From assembly GCA_964621185.1 (NCBI GenBank), contig CAZULM010000004.1:1-64000 (forward strand): 64,000 nucleotides of DNA, in the 5' to 3' direction. The stretch is from M3007 sp964621185. Its GTDB lineage: Bacteria > Bacteroidota > Bacteroidia > Chitinophagales > Saprospiraceae. A model generated the notes under the pieces. The model was not told where the DNA came from, made no database searches, and worked only from the letters and a program-made list of their open reading frames with translations. Positions 48,378 through 57,740 of the stretch are shown here, in pieces. The translations under genes were made by a program, and so were the position numbers. Position 1 is the stretch's first letter, and each line of letters opens with the position of its first letter.

Positions 48378-51300
48378 TCACTTTTCCAACTCCTCAATCC
48401 GCAGCTTGAACAAGTACTGCGGCGTCCGCGCGTACAGGCTCTTGTACAGCGACAGCGCTTTGAGGTGGTGCGGTGTGGGGTTGTCGGCCACGCGGCGCAG
48501 CTCGAAGTGCACGGCGGCTTCTTCGCGCTCGGTGCGGGCCAGGGAGAGCAGTTGTTGCAGTTGGCGCAGGGCGTCGTGGCGCTGGCCTTCGGCGATGATG
48601 ACCTGTGCGCGCAGGATGTTGGCGCTGAAGGTGAGCTCGGCGTTGCCGAGGGCCAGGGCGATGTCGCGGCCTTCGTCGAGCACTTGGCGGGCGGCGGCAA
48701 TTTCGTCGGCATACACGTGCACCAGCCCTTTTTCGATAAGGGAATAGCCCAGCACGAGGCGGTTGCCCATTTCGCGGGCGTATTCGATGGCCTCGTTGTA
48801 GTATGAGATGCTGCGGCGGTAGTCGCCTTTGTAGAACCAGGTGTCGCCTAAGGTGTTGAGGGCTTTGGCGATGCCTTTTTTGTAGTTGAGCTCGCGGCTT
48901 AGGGCAAGGTTTTGCTCCAGGTACTCGATGGCGCGGTCGAATTCGCCGGTGACGGACAGCAGGTCGCCGATGAGGCCGCAGGCGATGGCGATGCCCTGCT
49001 TGTCGCCCAGTTCCTGCACCAGTTGCAAGTCGCGCTCGAAGTTCTGCATGGCTTTGGCGTAGTCGCCTTTTTTCTCCCACACGGAGCCGATGGAGCCGAT
49101 GCAGATGGTCATGAAGAGCTTGTTGCCGAGCTCTTCGGACAGGGCGAGGCCTTTTTCCAGGCAGAGCAGGGCGGAGTCGAGGGCGCCTTTTTCGAGGTAT
49201 ATGATGCCCAGGTTGGTGTACAGGGTGGTCAGCCCTTGCTTGTCGGCGGCTTTTTCGGCGGTTTCGAGCTGTTCTTCTATCCAGCGGACGCCTTCGTCGT
49301 AATGGCCCTGGTTCATGAAGATAAGGCCGAGGTTGGCGACGATGGGCGTGTTCTCCACGTCGCGGTGCAGGCTTCGGTTGATCTCGATTGCCTTGCTGAA
49401 CCAGCTTTTGGCGGCTTCGTAGCTGCCCTGGCGGAAGTGGAAGGTGCCGAGGTTGCCGTAGGTTTTGGCGATGCCCACCTGGTCGGCGGCGAGCTCGAAG
49501 CAGGTGACGGCCACGTCGAGGTGCTTTTTGGCTTCGGTGTAGTTGCCGCGCAGCATAAGCAGCTGGCCCAGGCGGCGGTTGCTGCGCCCGATCAGGTACC
49601 AGTCGTCGGCGGCTTTGGCGCGTTCCAGTGCCTGGCTGTAATCGCGCTCCCCTTCGTCCCATTGGCCTACCAGTTCGTGCACGGTGCCTTTGCGCAGCAG
49701 CAGCTTGATCGCTTTTTTGCCCTTTTTGTCCTTCTCCAGGATGTTGGCGATCAGCTTTTGGTAAAATTTTATGGCCTGGCGGTTGAGGAAGTTCCGCTGG
49801 GAGTAGCGCGCCGCTTTTTCCAAGTATTTGTTGGTCTTTTTGCGGTCTTCCGATTGTTCGTAGTGGAAAGCGAGGTCAACAAACCGCTCTTCCGAGCCGG
49901 GGTACAGGTGCTCGATGGCTTCGGCGATGGAATGGTGCAGCTCCCGCAGGCGTGTGCGCAGCTGCATGTCGTAGGCCGCCTCGCGCAGCAAGGAGTGGCG
50001 GAAGATGTAGCGCAGTTCGTTCATGGCGTACCATACCTGCCATTTTTCGGCGGTCTGCACCTGTTCGCGCAGCACCATATCGAGGTCGCCATTCCGTTGG
50101 ATAAAATCCTCCTGTTTGGCCATCACTGCCGACAGCACGGGCAGCTCGAACTCCCGCCCGATCACGGCGGCAGCCTTCACGGTCTCTTTTACCAGCCCGC
50201 TCAGCCGGTCGATGCGGGCCATCATGATCTCTTTCACGGAGTCGTTGATCTGCACGTCCTGGTTTTTGAGCTGCAGCACGCCGCCGGTATTTTTCAGCAG
50301 GTTGGACTCCAGGAAATACTCGGCCATCTGTTCCACGTAAAAGGGGTTGCCCTGGGTCATGCGCTGCATCAGTTCTAAGAGATCGGGGTGCAAGGCGCCG
50401 CCCATGCGCGATTCGGCGAAGGCTTTCAGGTCGTCGGGCTGCAAGAAATTCAGGTCGATCTCGCAGGTGGGGCAGTTCAGCTCTTCCAGCACTTTTGGCT
50501 TGAAAACGAATGCTTTGCTGCCGTCGTCCTCGAAGCGGCTGGTGGCTAAGAACAGCATCGGGTAGCCCTGCGCACGGCGGATGAATTGCGCCAGGAACTC
50601 GCGGCTCATGTCGTCGTACCAATGCGCGTCTTCCAGCTCTATGACGAGGGGCTGCAGCAGCGATTCGGCCACGAACAGGTTGGCCATGGCCGCCAGCCCG
50701 TTCTGGTAGCGGCCACGGGCGTCGAGCTGTTCCCAGAGCGAGCCGGGATAGGAAATGCCGACCATGGCGGCGAGCACGCTCTGGGTGCGGGCGATTTCGC
50801 GGCGCACGGCATCGGCTTCCGGGTGGCTGCTTTGAGTGAGCTCGTACTGGAGCTCCAGGAAATTCTGCTCAAAAAGCTCGCGGTTGCGCTCTTTGGAGTT
50901 TTCGGGGCTTTGGTCGAAATAGTTCTTGAGCAGGTAAATGAAGGGGTTGAACTGCTTGCGCAATATCTGGTCGCTCTGGCAGCTCAGCCAGGTGACCGCC
51001 ATGCTGTCGCGGATGGCGCGGCGCAGCTCGTAGCTGAAGCGGCTCTTGCCGATGCCCGCCTCGCCGAAGACGAAGGCCACGCCGGCAAAGCGGTTGTCGT
51101 GCAGGGGCTGTGCAAAGTCGAACAGCTTGTTCAGCTCGGTTTGCCGCCCGAAGTAGTCGCCCGAAAAGCTGGCGCGCCCGGCCAGGTTCCTGCCCGTGAG
51201 CGTGTAGGTTGGTATGGGCTTGTCGAAGCCCTTGTACTGCCCGTCGCCGCTGTAGCTGAACTTGAAGTTCCTGTTGCGCGACACGTTCTCATCGGCCATT

Positions 51301-52427
51301 ACCTGGCCCCATTCGGCTTTCATCATCAGGCGCGCGCCGAGGTTCACCCGGGCTCCCACGGCGGCGTACTGGCAACGTTCGTTGCTGCCGATCACGCCCG
51401 TGAACGCCTGCCCGGCGGCCAGGCCGATGCGGTAGCGCGCGCCCGTGAGCGATTCGAGGCTGCGCATGTCTTCCTGGATGGCGCCGATGTACTCCAGCGC
51501 CCTTTCCGTGTTGTTCTCGAAAGACACGGGCGCGCCGAAAATGCAGAACATGACCCCGCCTTTGTCGCCGAAATCGATTTCCTTGAAATAGCCGCCGAAG
51601 CTTTCGCTCTGGTCGAGCACCACAGAGGCGAAATGGTTGAGCGATTCGTGGTTGTCCACGCCTTCAAAGGAGAGGAAAACGCTCACGACGTTGCGGAATT
51701 CGCCAATGCCGAGGTTTTCAAAAACTTCGGGCTGGAAAAACTGAGCCACGATGGCGGGATCGGGCGCGGGAAGCTGTGGGGGGGTGTCGGCTAAGGCAAA
51801 TTCGGTAGGGAAGCCCTTTCCCATCTTAAGCTTGGAAAAACGCCCGTTGATGGGCTGGCTGTCCACAAAATCGGGGTGCAGCAGGCGCAGCAGCTGCCCG
51901 TCGCCGACCATTTCGAGGTGCTCGGCCTTGGTCTGTGCCTCTGCGCAGGAGTCGATGGGCGTGCCCCGGAAATAGTATGACTTGCGCTGCTCGCCCACGA
52001 TGCCCCAATCGATGTCGCCTTCCGACAGGCCCACTTTGAGGCCGATATGGTGCTCGGAGAGGATGGAGCTTTCGTCTGCTTGTTCCCGCTCGAAGCGGGT
52101 GAGCATGGCCTGTGCCGTTTCCAGCACTTTCCGGGCGATGAGCGGCGCCTCTGTGCTGTCGCCGATGGGGAAAATGGCCGTGAAGCTGTCGCCGGCAAAG
52201 TAGGGAATGAACCCGCCCTGGGCATATACGAGGGAAACGGTGGGTTGAAATATCTGGTTGAGCACATCTGAAAGCTCCTCTGCGCCTTCCGGGCCGCGGC
52301 GCATCAGCTTTTCGGTCAGCTGCGTGAACCCGCTCAGGTCGGCAAACATGGTACAAGCCCGCAGCCGGCCCTGGTGAATGCCGTTGCGGTAATGTTCCTG
52401 GATAAAATGTGGGAGAAAATGTCTCAA
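48378..52427 (-). CDS. class III cyclase-like / AAA ATPase / TPR signalling protein
   Basis: A 1349-aa multidomain regulator. Two nucleotide-cyclase-like domains stand at the N-terminus (about 25-190 and 240-405). The first has TMFADLSGFTQL and GGFIPYFAGDSFTAIFP with metal-binding Asp residues; the second has VSVFLSFEGVDN, which lacks the first Asp, and GAPVSFENNTERAL. An AAA/STAND-like ATPase follows (Walker A FGEAGIGKSRF, about 455; ELEDAHWYDDMS, about 595). The C-terminal 500 residues are at least ten TPRs (YGNLGTFHFRQGSYEAAKSW-type). The start is the TTG at 52427, as an in-frame stop lies 21 bases upstream. Such proteins probably sense ligands through the TPR arm; cyclase activity is not certain. 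Confidence 0.9.
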   Translation of the reverse strand: MRHFLPHFIQEHYRNGIHQGRLRACTMFADLSGFTQLTEKLMRRGPEGAEELSDVLNQIFQPTVSLVYAQGGFIPYFAGDSFTAIFPIGDSTEAPLIARKVLETAQAMLTRFEREQADESSILSEHHIGLKVGLSEGDIDWGIVGEQRKSYYFRGTPIDSCAEAQTKAEHLEMVGDGQLLRLLHPDFVDSQPINGRFSKLKMGKGFPTEFALADTPPQLPAPDPAIVAQFFQPEVFENLGIGEFRNVVSVFLSFEGVDNHESLNHFASVVLDQSESFGGYFKEIDFGDKGGVMFCIFGAPVSFENNTERALEYIGAIQEDMRSLESLTGARYRIGLAAGQAFTGVIGSNERCQYAAVGARVNLGARLMMKAEWGQVMADENVSRNRNFKFSYSGDGQYKGFDKPIPTYTLTGRNLAGRASFSGDYFGRQTELNKLFDFAQPLHDNRFAGVAFVFGEAGIGKSRFSYELRRAIRDSMAVTWLSCQSDQILRKQFNPFIYLLKNYFDQSPENSKERNRELFEQNFLELQYELTQSSHPEADAVRREIARTQSVLAAMVGISYPGSLWEQLDARGRYQNGLAAMANLFVAESLLQPLVIELEDAHWYDDMSREFLAQFIRRAQGYPMLFLATSRFEDDGSKAFVFKPKVLEELNCPTCEIDLNFLQPDDLKAFAESRMGGALHPDLLELMQRMTQGNPFYVEQMAEYFLESNLLKNTGGVLQLKNQDVQINDSVKEIMMARIDRLSGLVKETVKAAAVIGREFELPVLSAVMAKQEDFIQRNGDLDMVLREQVQTAEKWQVWYAMNELRYIFRHSLLREAAYDMQLRTRLRELHHSIAEAIEHLYPGSEERFVDLAFHYEQSEDRKKTNKYLEKAARYSQRNFLNRQAIKFYQKLIANILEKDKKGKKAIKLLLRKGTVHELVGQWDEGERDYSQALERAKAADDWYLIGRSNRRLGQLLMLRGNYTEAKKHLDVAVTCFELAADQVGIAKTYGNLGTFHFRQGSYEAAKSWFSKAIEINRSLHRDVENTPIVANLGLIFMNQGHYDEGVRWIEEQLETAEKAADKQGLTTLYTNLGIIYLEKGALDSALLCLEKGLALSEELGNKLFMTICIGSIGSVWEKKGDYAKAMQNFERDLQLVQELGDKQGIAIACGLIGDLLSVTGEFDRAIEYLEQNLALSRELNYKKGIAKALNTLGDTWFYKGDYRRSISYYNEAIEYAREMGNRLVLGYSLIEKGLVHVYADEIAAARQVLDEGRDIALALGNAELTFSANILRAQVIIAEGQRHDALRQLQQLLSLARTEREEAAVHFELRRVADNPTPHHLKALSLYKSLYARTPQYLFKLRIEELEK

Positions 52428-52745
52428 AAAAAGGTATGTTTTACCAAATCAGCGGTGAAGATACGGCGGGGAGGGCGTATTCAGGAAGCCTGGGGCTTGC
52501 GAAATGTCAAAAACGCTTTGGGTAGAACGCTGAAATGTGGTAAAATATGTTGTGGTGGTGGTGAATGGTGGGTACTCAAACAATAGAAGTCAGCACCGCC
52601 CGGCAAAACTACACCCATATAGAACGCGGATCGAACGGATTGAACGGATTTTCACGGATTTCCCAATGATGTGAAAAAATCCGTCGAAACCCGTCCAATC
52701 CGTTCGATCCGCGTTCCATCATCAGCGGCGGAGCCGCGCCGGCGC
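52428..52745. other. intergenic region with inverted repeat
   Basis: About 318 bases. Apart from the inverted repeat at 52622-52716 I see no feature. Confidence 0.6.
52622..52716. repeat. inverted repeat with GAACGCGGATCGAACGG arms
   Basis: GAACGCGGATCGAACGGATT and continuing GAACGGATTTTCACGGATTT pairs with 52677-52716 with a few mismatches around a 14-base loop. The arms contain the short motif ACGGATT three times. Confidence 0.85.
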
Positions 52746-54293
52746 TTACTCCTTGCACAGCTTACCTACGTACACCTGCCCCGATTCCGTGGCAGCGGAC
52801 ACCAAGTACAGGCCGCTGGGCAGGCCGGACACGTCGGCCTGGCCGCCGTTCGGCACTGTCTGGCGGCTAAGAGCGCGGCCCAGCAGGTCGCAGATGGTGA
52901 CTTGGAGGGTGCTTTCGGCGGTCGGTATTTGGAGGGTGGCGGCGGTATGGGCCGGGTTTGGGTGGATGGAGAGGGGGGCTTGGGGTGTGTGGGTGGCGGA
53001 GGTGTTTTCGGGGGAGAGTTTGACGATCCAGAAGTCTTGGCCGCCATGGTTGCCGGAAACGTCGCCGTCGTTGGAGTAGGAATAGCCGGCAACAGCAATG
53101 CCGCCGTCGGTTGCCGCTGCCATAGCATTAGCCCATTCTGTATTTGTACCGCCAAAACAGTTTTCCCATTGAATATCACCAAGGCTGTCAATTTTTATTA
53201 CCCAAAAATCTTGTGATCCATCATTATTCTGAACATCGCCATCAATCGATTGGGTTGTGCCGGCAACAAAATATCCATTGTCGCCTGTCTGGAAGATGTC
53301 TTGCCCATAGTCATGCTTGCTTCCGCCATAAGTTTTTTGCCATTCGATCTCGCCAATATCATTCAATTTAACAACCCAATTGTCAAACCCGCCGTGATTC
53401 CCAGTCACATCGCCACTATTGCCCGACCCGGTTACACCGGTTACAATATAGCCTCCATCAAAAGTCTGGCAAATAGACCTGCCAGCTTCTATGCCTGAGC
53501 CCCCTATTGTTTTTTGCCATTGTGTTTCTCCCAGAGTGCTCAATTTTATGATCCAAATATCGCCGCCACCATGATTGCCTGAAAACTCGCCGTCCGTGGA
53601 ATTCGTTTCGCCAACGGCAATATATCCACCGTCATTCGTTTGTTGAATTGAGTAGATTTTGTCAGACCCACTATTTCCCCCATACGATTTTTCCCATTCG
53701 ATCGACCCAGTTTTGTCCAGTTTGACAAACCAGCCATCAAAGTATCCGTAGTTGGCAGAGACATCCCCGTCATTTGAAAGGGAAAACCCAGCAAGGATAT
53801 AACCACCGTCGCTCGTTTGTTCTATGCAATGCGCCTCATCTCTGTTGCTTCCCCCGAGCGCTTTCTGCCATTCAATTGACCCAAAATTGCTCAATTTGAC
53901 TACCCAGCAATCTGTTTCCCCATGTTGACCAGAAATATCCCCATCGTTGGAATTGGTATTGCCAGCGACGATATAGCCCCCCTCGCTAGTTTGCTTTATT
54001 GAATAGCCAATCTCGGTGGAACTGCCGCCGAGAACCACTTGCCATTCCAACGTGCCTCCATGGTTGGTTTTAACCACCCAAATATCACCGCCGCCATGTG
54101 CTTCGGAAACATCTCCGTTATTATTTGAGAGGGTAAAACCTGCTAGTATGTAGCCTCCATCATTTGTTAGGTGAATTGCATAGGCATTGTCGGATGAATT
54201 TCCGCCGAGCGACTTTTGCCAATCGAGTGAATATTGGGCGATAGCCGAACAGGAAATAATAAAATGACAAAAAATCAAAAATGTGGTTTTCAT
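52746..54293 (-). CDS. T9SS type A-sorted beta-propeller-like repeat protein
   Basis: A 515-aa exported protein. A signal peptide (MKTTFLIFCHFIISCSAIA) is followed by about eight repeats of some 50-55 residues, each with the frame W-Q-K-x-x-GG, SIQQTNDGGYI-x-AG and GDVSGNHGG-x-D-x-WVVKL. These suggest a beta-propeller. The last 75 residues are a type A T9SS sorting domain: SIHPNPAHTAATLQI, QVTICDLLGRALSR and GLYLVSAATESGQVYVGK. The repeats are AT-rich while the sorting domain (52746-53110) is strongly GC-rich. The ATG at 54293 is used, since the upstream 13 residues are not signal-like. Confidence 0.88.
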   Translation of the reverse strand: MKTTFLIFCHFIISCSAIAQYSLDWQKSLGGNSSDNAYAIHLTNDGGYILAGFTLSNNNGDVSEAHGGGDIWVVKTNHGGTLEWQVVLGGSSTEIGYSIKQTSEGGYIVAGNTNSNDGDISGQHGETDCWVVKLSNFGSIEWQKALGGSNRDEAHCIEQTSDGGYILAGFSLSNDGDVSANYGYFDGWFVKLDKTGSIEWEKSYGGNSGSDKIYSIQQTNDGGYIAVGETNSTDGEFSGNHGGGDIWIIKLSTLGETQWQKTIGGSGIEAGRSICQTFDGGYIVTGVTGSGNSGDVTGNHGGFDNWVVKLNDIGEIEWQKTYGGSKHDYGQDIFQTGDNGYFVAGTTQSIDGDVQNNDGSQDFWVIKIDSLGDIQWENCFGGTNTEWANAMAAATDGGIAVAGYSYSNDGDVSGNHGGQDFWIVKLSPENTSATHTPQAPLSIHPNPAHTAATLQIPTAESTLQVTICDLLGRALSRQTVPNGGQADVSGLPSGLYLVSAATESGQVYVGKLCKE

Positions 54294-54354
54294 ATTCCTC
54301 AAAATTAACCGCAATTTAAAAAACCTAAACAAGCAGGCAAAGAAACAAAAAAAA

Positions 54355-55509
54355 TCATTCAGATTTTATTACTTTTTTGGTTTGTACCTCATAATTAGTT
54401 TGTATTTTAATAATATAAATACCATTAGGGAGACTTTCAACCGGAATAGAAACCTCATTTAATAATGAGGAGAATCTACTTTCAAAAACCATTGTGCCTT
54501 TAATATCAAAAAGTTGAATAATAACAAACCCATTGTCTTTCTGATTTGTAGAGAAAATAATATTAAGATTGTCATTAATGGGGCATTGTATTTTAGCTTG
54601 CAAATATGCCATATTAAATGACGTGTCGAATCGAGCATCAGTTTCTGTTGGTGAAAACCCTGATTTTTGCGCCGTTTGGACGGAAAAAATGTAATTGTTG
54701 TTCCATGGCTCTCCGATTGCCTTGCAGAATTTTACTGTATGATTTTCCTGATCTAGTGTTAACTCTATGACGCCTATCGGATTAATATTGTTTGGGCCTT
54801 TAATTCTGAACACTCTGAATACAGGCGAGCCTTGAATTTCTACTATCTGAGGAATTGGATCTTCAGGGAACACAAACAAATAGTCCCCTGCGACTATTGC
54901 AGGGCCATAAATAACTCTTTTTATTAGTGATTTAGGTAACCCTCCATTAAGCCCATTAAATTTAAACTCAAAATAATTATGATTACTTTGTAAAGCACCG
55001 CCATCTAAACTTTCAATTTTAAAGCCAACCCAATTATAAGCCAAATAATCAATCGAAGGACAACCTTCATGTACGGTAGGATTAATTGGCGTCCTCCCCC
55101 CTAGCACCAATTCAATAATAGATACTATACCATCAATAATCGATGTATTGACACTCGGTTCTCCCGATTGGCAGTTGGTTGCGATAATGAACCGGTATTC
55201 TTGACCAAACTGAAGGCCTGAAACAGTATATGAAGTTCCAGGAAGATTAAAAATGGTATCTATTGGCTCCCAGCCACCGCCAGGGTCTTTTTCCAAAACC
55301 TCCAATGTGTGAAGGGCACCCGCCAATGCTGGTTGCCAAGCCAAGCTGATGGAATTTGAAGTAGTATTGGTGATACGAAAACTATCTGGAGCTGGAGCGT
55401 CGCAGGTAAGACCGTTGATGTGATTATTGTCTGCACCGGAAGCAAATATAGTGGAGACGAGTACTAGTTGTATCCAAAAAAGAAATGCGAGATGTAGTTT
55501 TTTTTCCAT
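54355..55509 (-). CDS. T9SS type A-sorted protein with fibronectin type III domain
   Basis: A 384-aa exported protein. The signal peptide (MEKKLHLAFLFWIQLVLVST) is followed by an Fn3 domain (about 40-125, APAPDSFRITNTTSNSISLAW...TSYTVSGLQFGQEYRFIIATN). A middle region with VHEGCPSIDYLAYNWVGF has no family I recognise. The C-terminal 75 residues are a type A sorting domain (NDNLNIIFSTNQKDNGF; IQLFDIKGTMVFES; LPNGIYIIKIQTN). The whole gene is AT-rich, including the sorting domain, unlike its neighbour. Divergent from the gene at 55614, sharing a 104-base spacer. Confidence 0.85.
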   Translation of the reverse strand: MEKKLHLAFLFWIQLVLVSTIFASGADNNHINGLTCDAPAPDSFRITNTTSNSISLAWQPALAGALHTLEVLEKDPGGGWEPIDTIFNLPGTSYTVSGLQFGQEYRFIIATNCQSGEPSVNTSIIDGIVSIIELVLGGRTPINPTVHEGCPSIDYLAYNWVGFKIESLDGGALQSNHNYFEFKFNGLNGGLPKSLIKRVIYGPAIVAGDYLFVFPEDPIPQIVEIQGSPVFRVFRIKGPNNINPIGVIELTLDQENHTVKFCKAIGEPWNNNYIFSVQTAQKSGFSPTETDARFDTSFNMAYLQAKIQCPINDNLNIIFSTNQKDNGFVIIQLFDIKGTMVFESRFSSLLNEVSIPVESLPNGIYIIKIQTNYEVQTKKVIKSE

Positions 55510-55613
55510 GATGAATGTTTTTGCAGTGAATTGCCAATGTTTTTCGCTGTAAAGGTCTTTTCTTCGACCTGCGAAATTTATAACACTTTTTTTGAAGTAT
55601 TCCAACGCTACAA

Positions 55614-57068
55614 ATGGAACAAAGTCACTTGATAGAATTAATCAAAGCATTAAGTCCTGCAGAAAAGGCAGGTGTACAGCAATTCGCATCGATCAGCTTT
55701 TTCAACAATGGCCGAATGCGCGCCCAAGTAGGCCCGCTGCTTGATTTTTGCTTAAATCGTTCCTGGACCGACCCAGAGCAAAGGTTGGAAAAAAAAGACG
55801 TTTTTTCCGCAATATTTCCAGGCCAGGATTACGTAGAAGGGAAGTTGGAAAAAGTGATGGTTGAAGCCCATAAGGTTGTCCGCTCTTTTTTGCTCGCACA
55901 GCGTTACTTCGACGAAGGAAAAGAGTTCCAACAGCTGTTCGATTTTGCCGAGATCGTCCGGGTTCGGAATTTGCATGCGCGATTCCAACAGTTGCTCACA
56001 CGGCTAAACAAAATGCAGGAAGATTCGCCCTGGAAAAACATCCAATTCTACCAGCAACAATTTTTGCTGGAATTTGCCGAACATGAAGAGGCAAGCCTGT
56101 ACAACCAAAAAAAGGGCGACCTGAACATCCCCAGTACCCTTTTTGCATTGGAAATGCACTATCATTTAAACAGGCTTGCTTTAATAAGTCGTTTTCTTCT
56201 TCAACAAAAAATTACAAACCTCAATGTCCCTCCTTCAATTCAAACGCTACTAGAAGTCGGCGGCCTGGAAGAAAAACATCTAAACTCATCCCCGTTCGCT
56301 ATAGTAACAAATAAGATTTTCCTGTTGTTGCAAAAAAACCACCCTGACCCTGATGACGTCAAAGCGCTTTTTGACCTTTTATTGTTTCATGAAAAAAACC
56401 TTGATGCCGACAGCTTGAGGGAATTTTACACCTACCTTAGAAATATTTGCATTTTGGTATTGAATTCAAACCCCGAAGACAATGAAATCAATGCAACGCT
56501 GCTGGAACTTTATAAGGACAACCTAGATCGAGGTTTTCTCCATAATGAAGGGACGATTCACCCAAGCAGGTACTTGGGAATTTTTGAGTGTGCCATGAGG
56601 GCAAAAAATCATGATTGGGCATTGTGGTTTATCCAAAAATATAAGAATGAAATCCTTGGAGAAAACGAGAGCAACGATATTTATCGGTCAATTTTCGCAA
56701 AGTACCTTTTCGCAATCGGCCAATACGACCAATGCCTCGCCACCATCCCCGCCTCCTCCCCCTTCGTCGATTACATGGTGTCCGGCAAGCGCCTCGAACT
56801 GAAAGCCTACTACGAGCTCCAGTCCGACCTGCTGCCCTACAAGCTCGATGCCTTCAAGATGTTTATCAGCCGCACCTCCCAAAAGCTGCTTTCCGAGGCG
56901 CTGATCAAAACAAACAGCGAGTTCGCCAACCTCTTGCACCAGCTTGTCAACTCCATCCCCGGCGACAATAAACGGGCCGACCTGCTCATCGCCCGCATCG
57001 AGAAAAAGAAACAGGCGCTCGAATGGCGCTGGCTACTCGACAAAGCCCATGCCCTCAAAGGCGGCTAA
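55614..57068 (+). CDS. hypothetical all-helical protein with mosaic base composition
   Basis: A 484-aa protein with no signal peptide, rich in Leu, Phe and Gln and apparently all alpha-helical. It could be a TPR-like or superhelical scaffold (IELIKALSPAEKAGVQQFAS; QQLFDFAEIVRVRNLHARFQ; WFIQKYKNEILGENE; YLFAIGQYDQCLATI). I do not recognise a family. The first 1100 bases are AT-rich and the last 350 (from about 56720) are GC-rich in codon choice, so the gene looks recombinant. It is divergent from the Fn3/T9SS gene and may be its regulator or partner (inferred). Confidence 0.7.
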   Translation: MEQSHLIELIKALSPAEKAGVQQFASISFFNNGRMRAQVGPLLDFCLNRSWTDPEQRLEKKDVFSAIFPGQDYVEGKLEKVMVEAHKVVRSFLLAQRYFDEGKEFQQLFDFAEIVRVRNLHARFQQLLTRLNKMQEDSPWKNIQFYQQQFLLEFAEHEEASLYNQKKGDLNIPSTLFALEMHYHLNRLALISRFLLQQKITNLNVPPSIQTLLEVGGLEEKHLNSSPFAIVTNKIFLLLQKNHPDPDDVKALFDLLLFHEKNLDADSLREFYTYLRNICILVLNSNPEDNEINATLLELYKDNLDRGFLHNEGTIHPSRYLGIFECAMRAKNHDWALWFIQKYKNEILGENESNDIYRSIFAKYLFAIGQYDQCLATIPASSPFVDYMVSGKRLELKAYYELQSDLLPYKLDAFKMFISRTSQKLLSEALIKTNSEFANLLHQLVNSIPGDNKRADLLIARIEKKKQALEWRWLLDKAHALKGG

Positions 57069-57095
57069 TCCCCTGTTTTGCCTACCTTCGCCCCT

Positions 57096-57734
57096 ATGAC
57101 ACAAGTCCACAGCTTCGAGTTCAGCCCGTTCGCCGAGAACACATACATCCTCTGGGATGAAACCGGGGAATGCGCCATCTTCGACCCGGGCTGCTACACG
57201 CCCGAAGAGCGCGCCCAGCTGAAAAGCTTTATCAATGAAAAGCAGCTCAATCCCGTGCGGCTCATCAACACGCACTGCCACCTCGACCACGTGTTCGGCA
57301 ACAAGTTCGTGGCCGATACCTGGGGACTAGGGCTGGAGATACACCGCGGCGAACTGCCGGTGCTGGAGCGCTTCGTGGCCACCTGCCAGATGTACGGCAT
57401 CCCGAACGTGCAGCCCTCGCCCATGCCCAGCGCATTCTTAGAGCCGGGGCAGGTGCTAAAATTCGGTGAAACGGCGCTCGACATGCTGTTCACGCCCGGG
57501 CACTCGCCCGCGAGCATCTCGTTCTACTGCAAAAAGGAAGGCTTTGTCATCGCCGGCGACGTGCTGTTCTACGAAAGCATCGGCCGCACCGACCTGCCCG
57601 GCGGCGATTTTGACACGCTGATCGAAAGTATCCGAAAAGAGCTTTTTGTGCTGCCGGGGGAGACGATTGTTTATCCCGGCCATGGCCCGGCGACGACGGT
57701 CCGGCACGAAATGGAATACAACCCTTTCTTGTAG
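57096..57734 (+). CDS. MBL-fold metallohydrolase (glyoxalase II-like)
   Basis: A 212-aa metallo-beta-lactamase-fold hydrolase. The metal motif THCHLDHVFG (HxHxDH), the later His in FTPGHSPASISFYC, the Asp in FVIAGDVLFYESIGRTDLPGG and the last His in TIVYPGHGPATTV complete the site. The GRTDLPGG motif is typical of the YcbL/PE-hydrolase branch acting on thioesters such as S-lactoylglutathione. The ATG at 57096 is preferred to an upstream TTG at 57078. A near-consensus box TACCTTCG (57083) lies just upstream. Convergent with the EAD-TIR gene. Confidence 0.93.
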   Translation: MTQVHSFEFSPFAENTYILWDETGECAIFDPGCYTPEERAQLKSFINEKQLNPVRLINTHCHLDHVFGNKFVADTWGLGLEIHRGELPVLERFVATCQMYGIPNVQPSPMPSAFLEPGQVLKFGETALDMLFTPGHSPASISFYCKKEGFVIAGDVLFYESIGRTDLPGGDFDTLIESIRKELFVLPGETIVYPGHGPATTVRHEMEYNPFL

Positions 57735-57740
57735 CGGCCG

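Noticed and set aside
48912..50378. Plus-strand frame of 488 codons opposite the cyclase/AAA/TPR gene
   Set aside because: Antisense shadow of the TPR and ATPase coding region.
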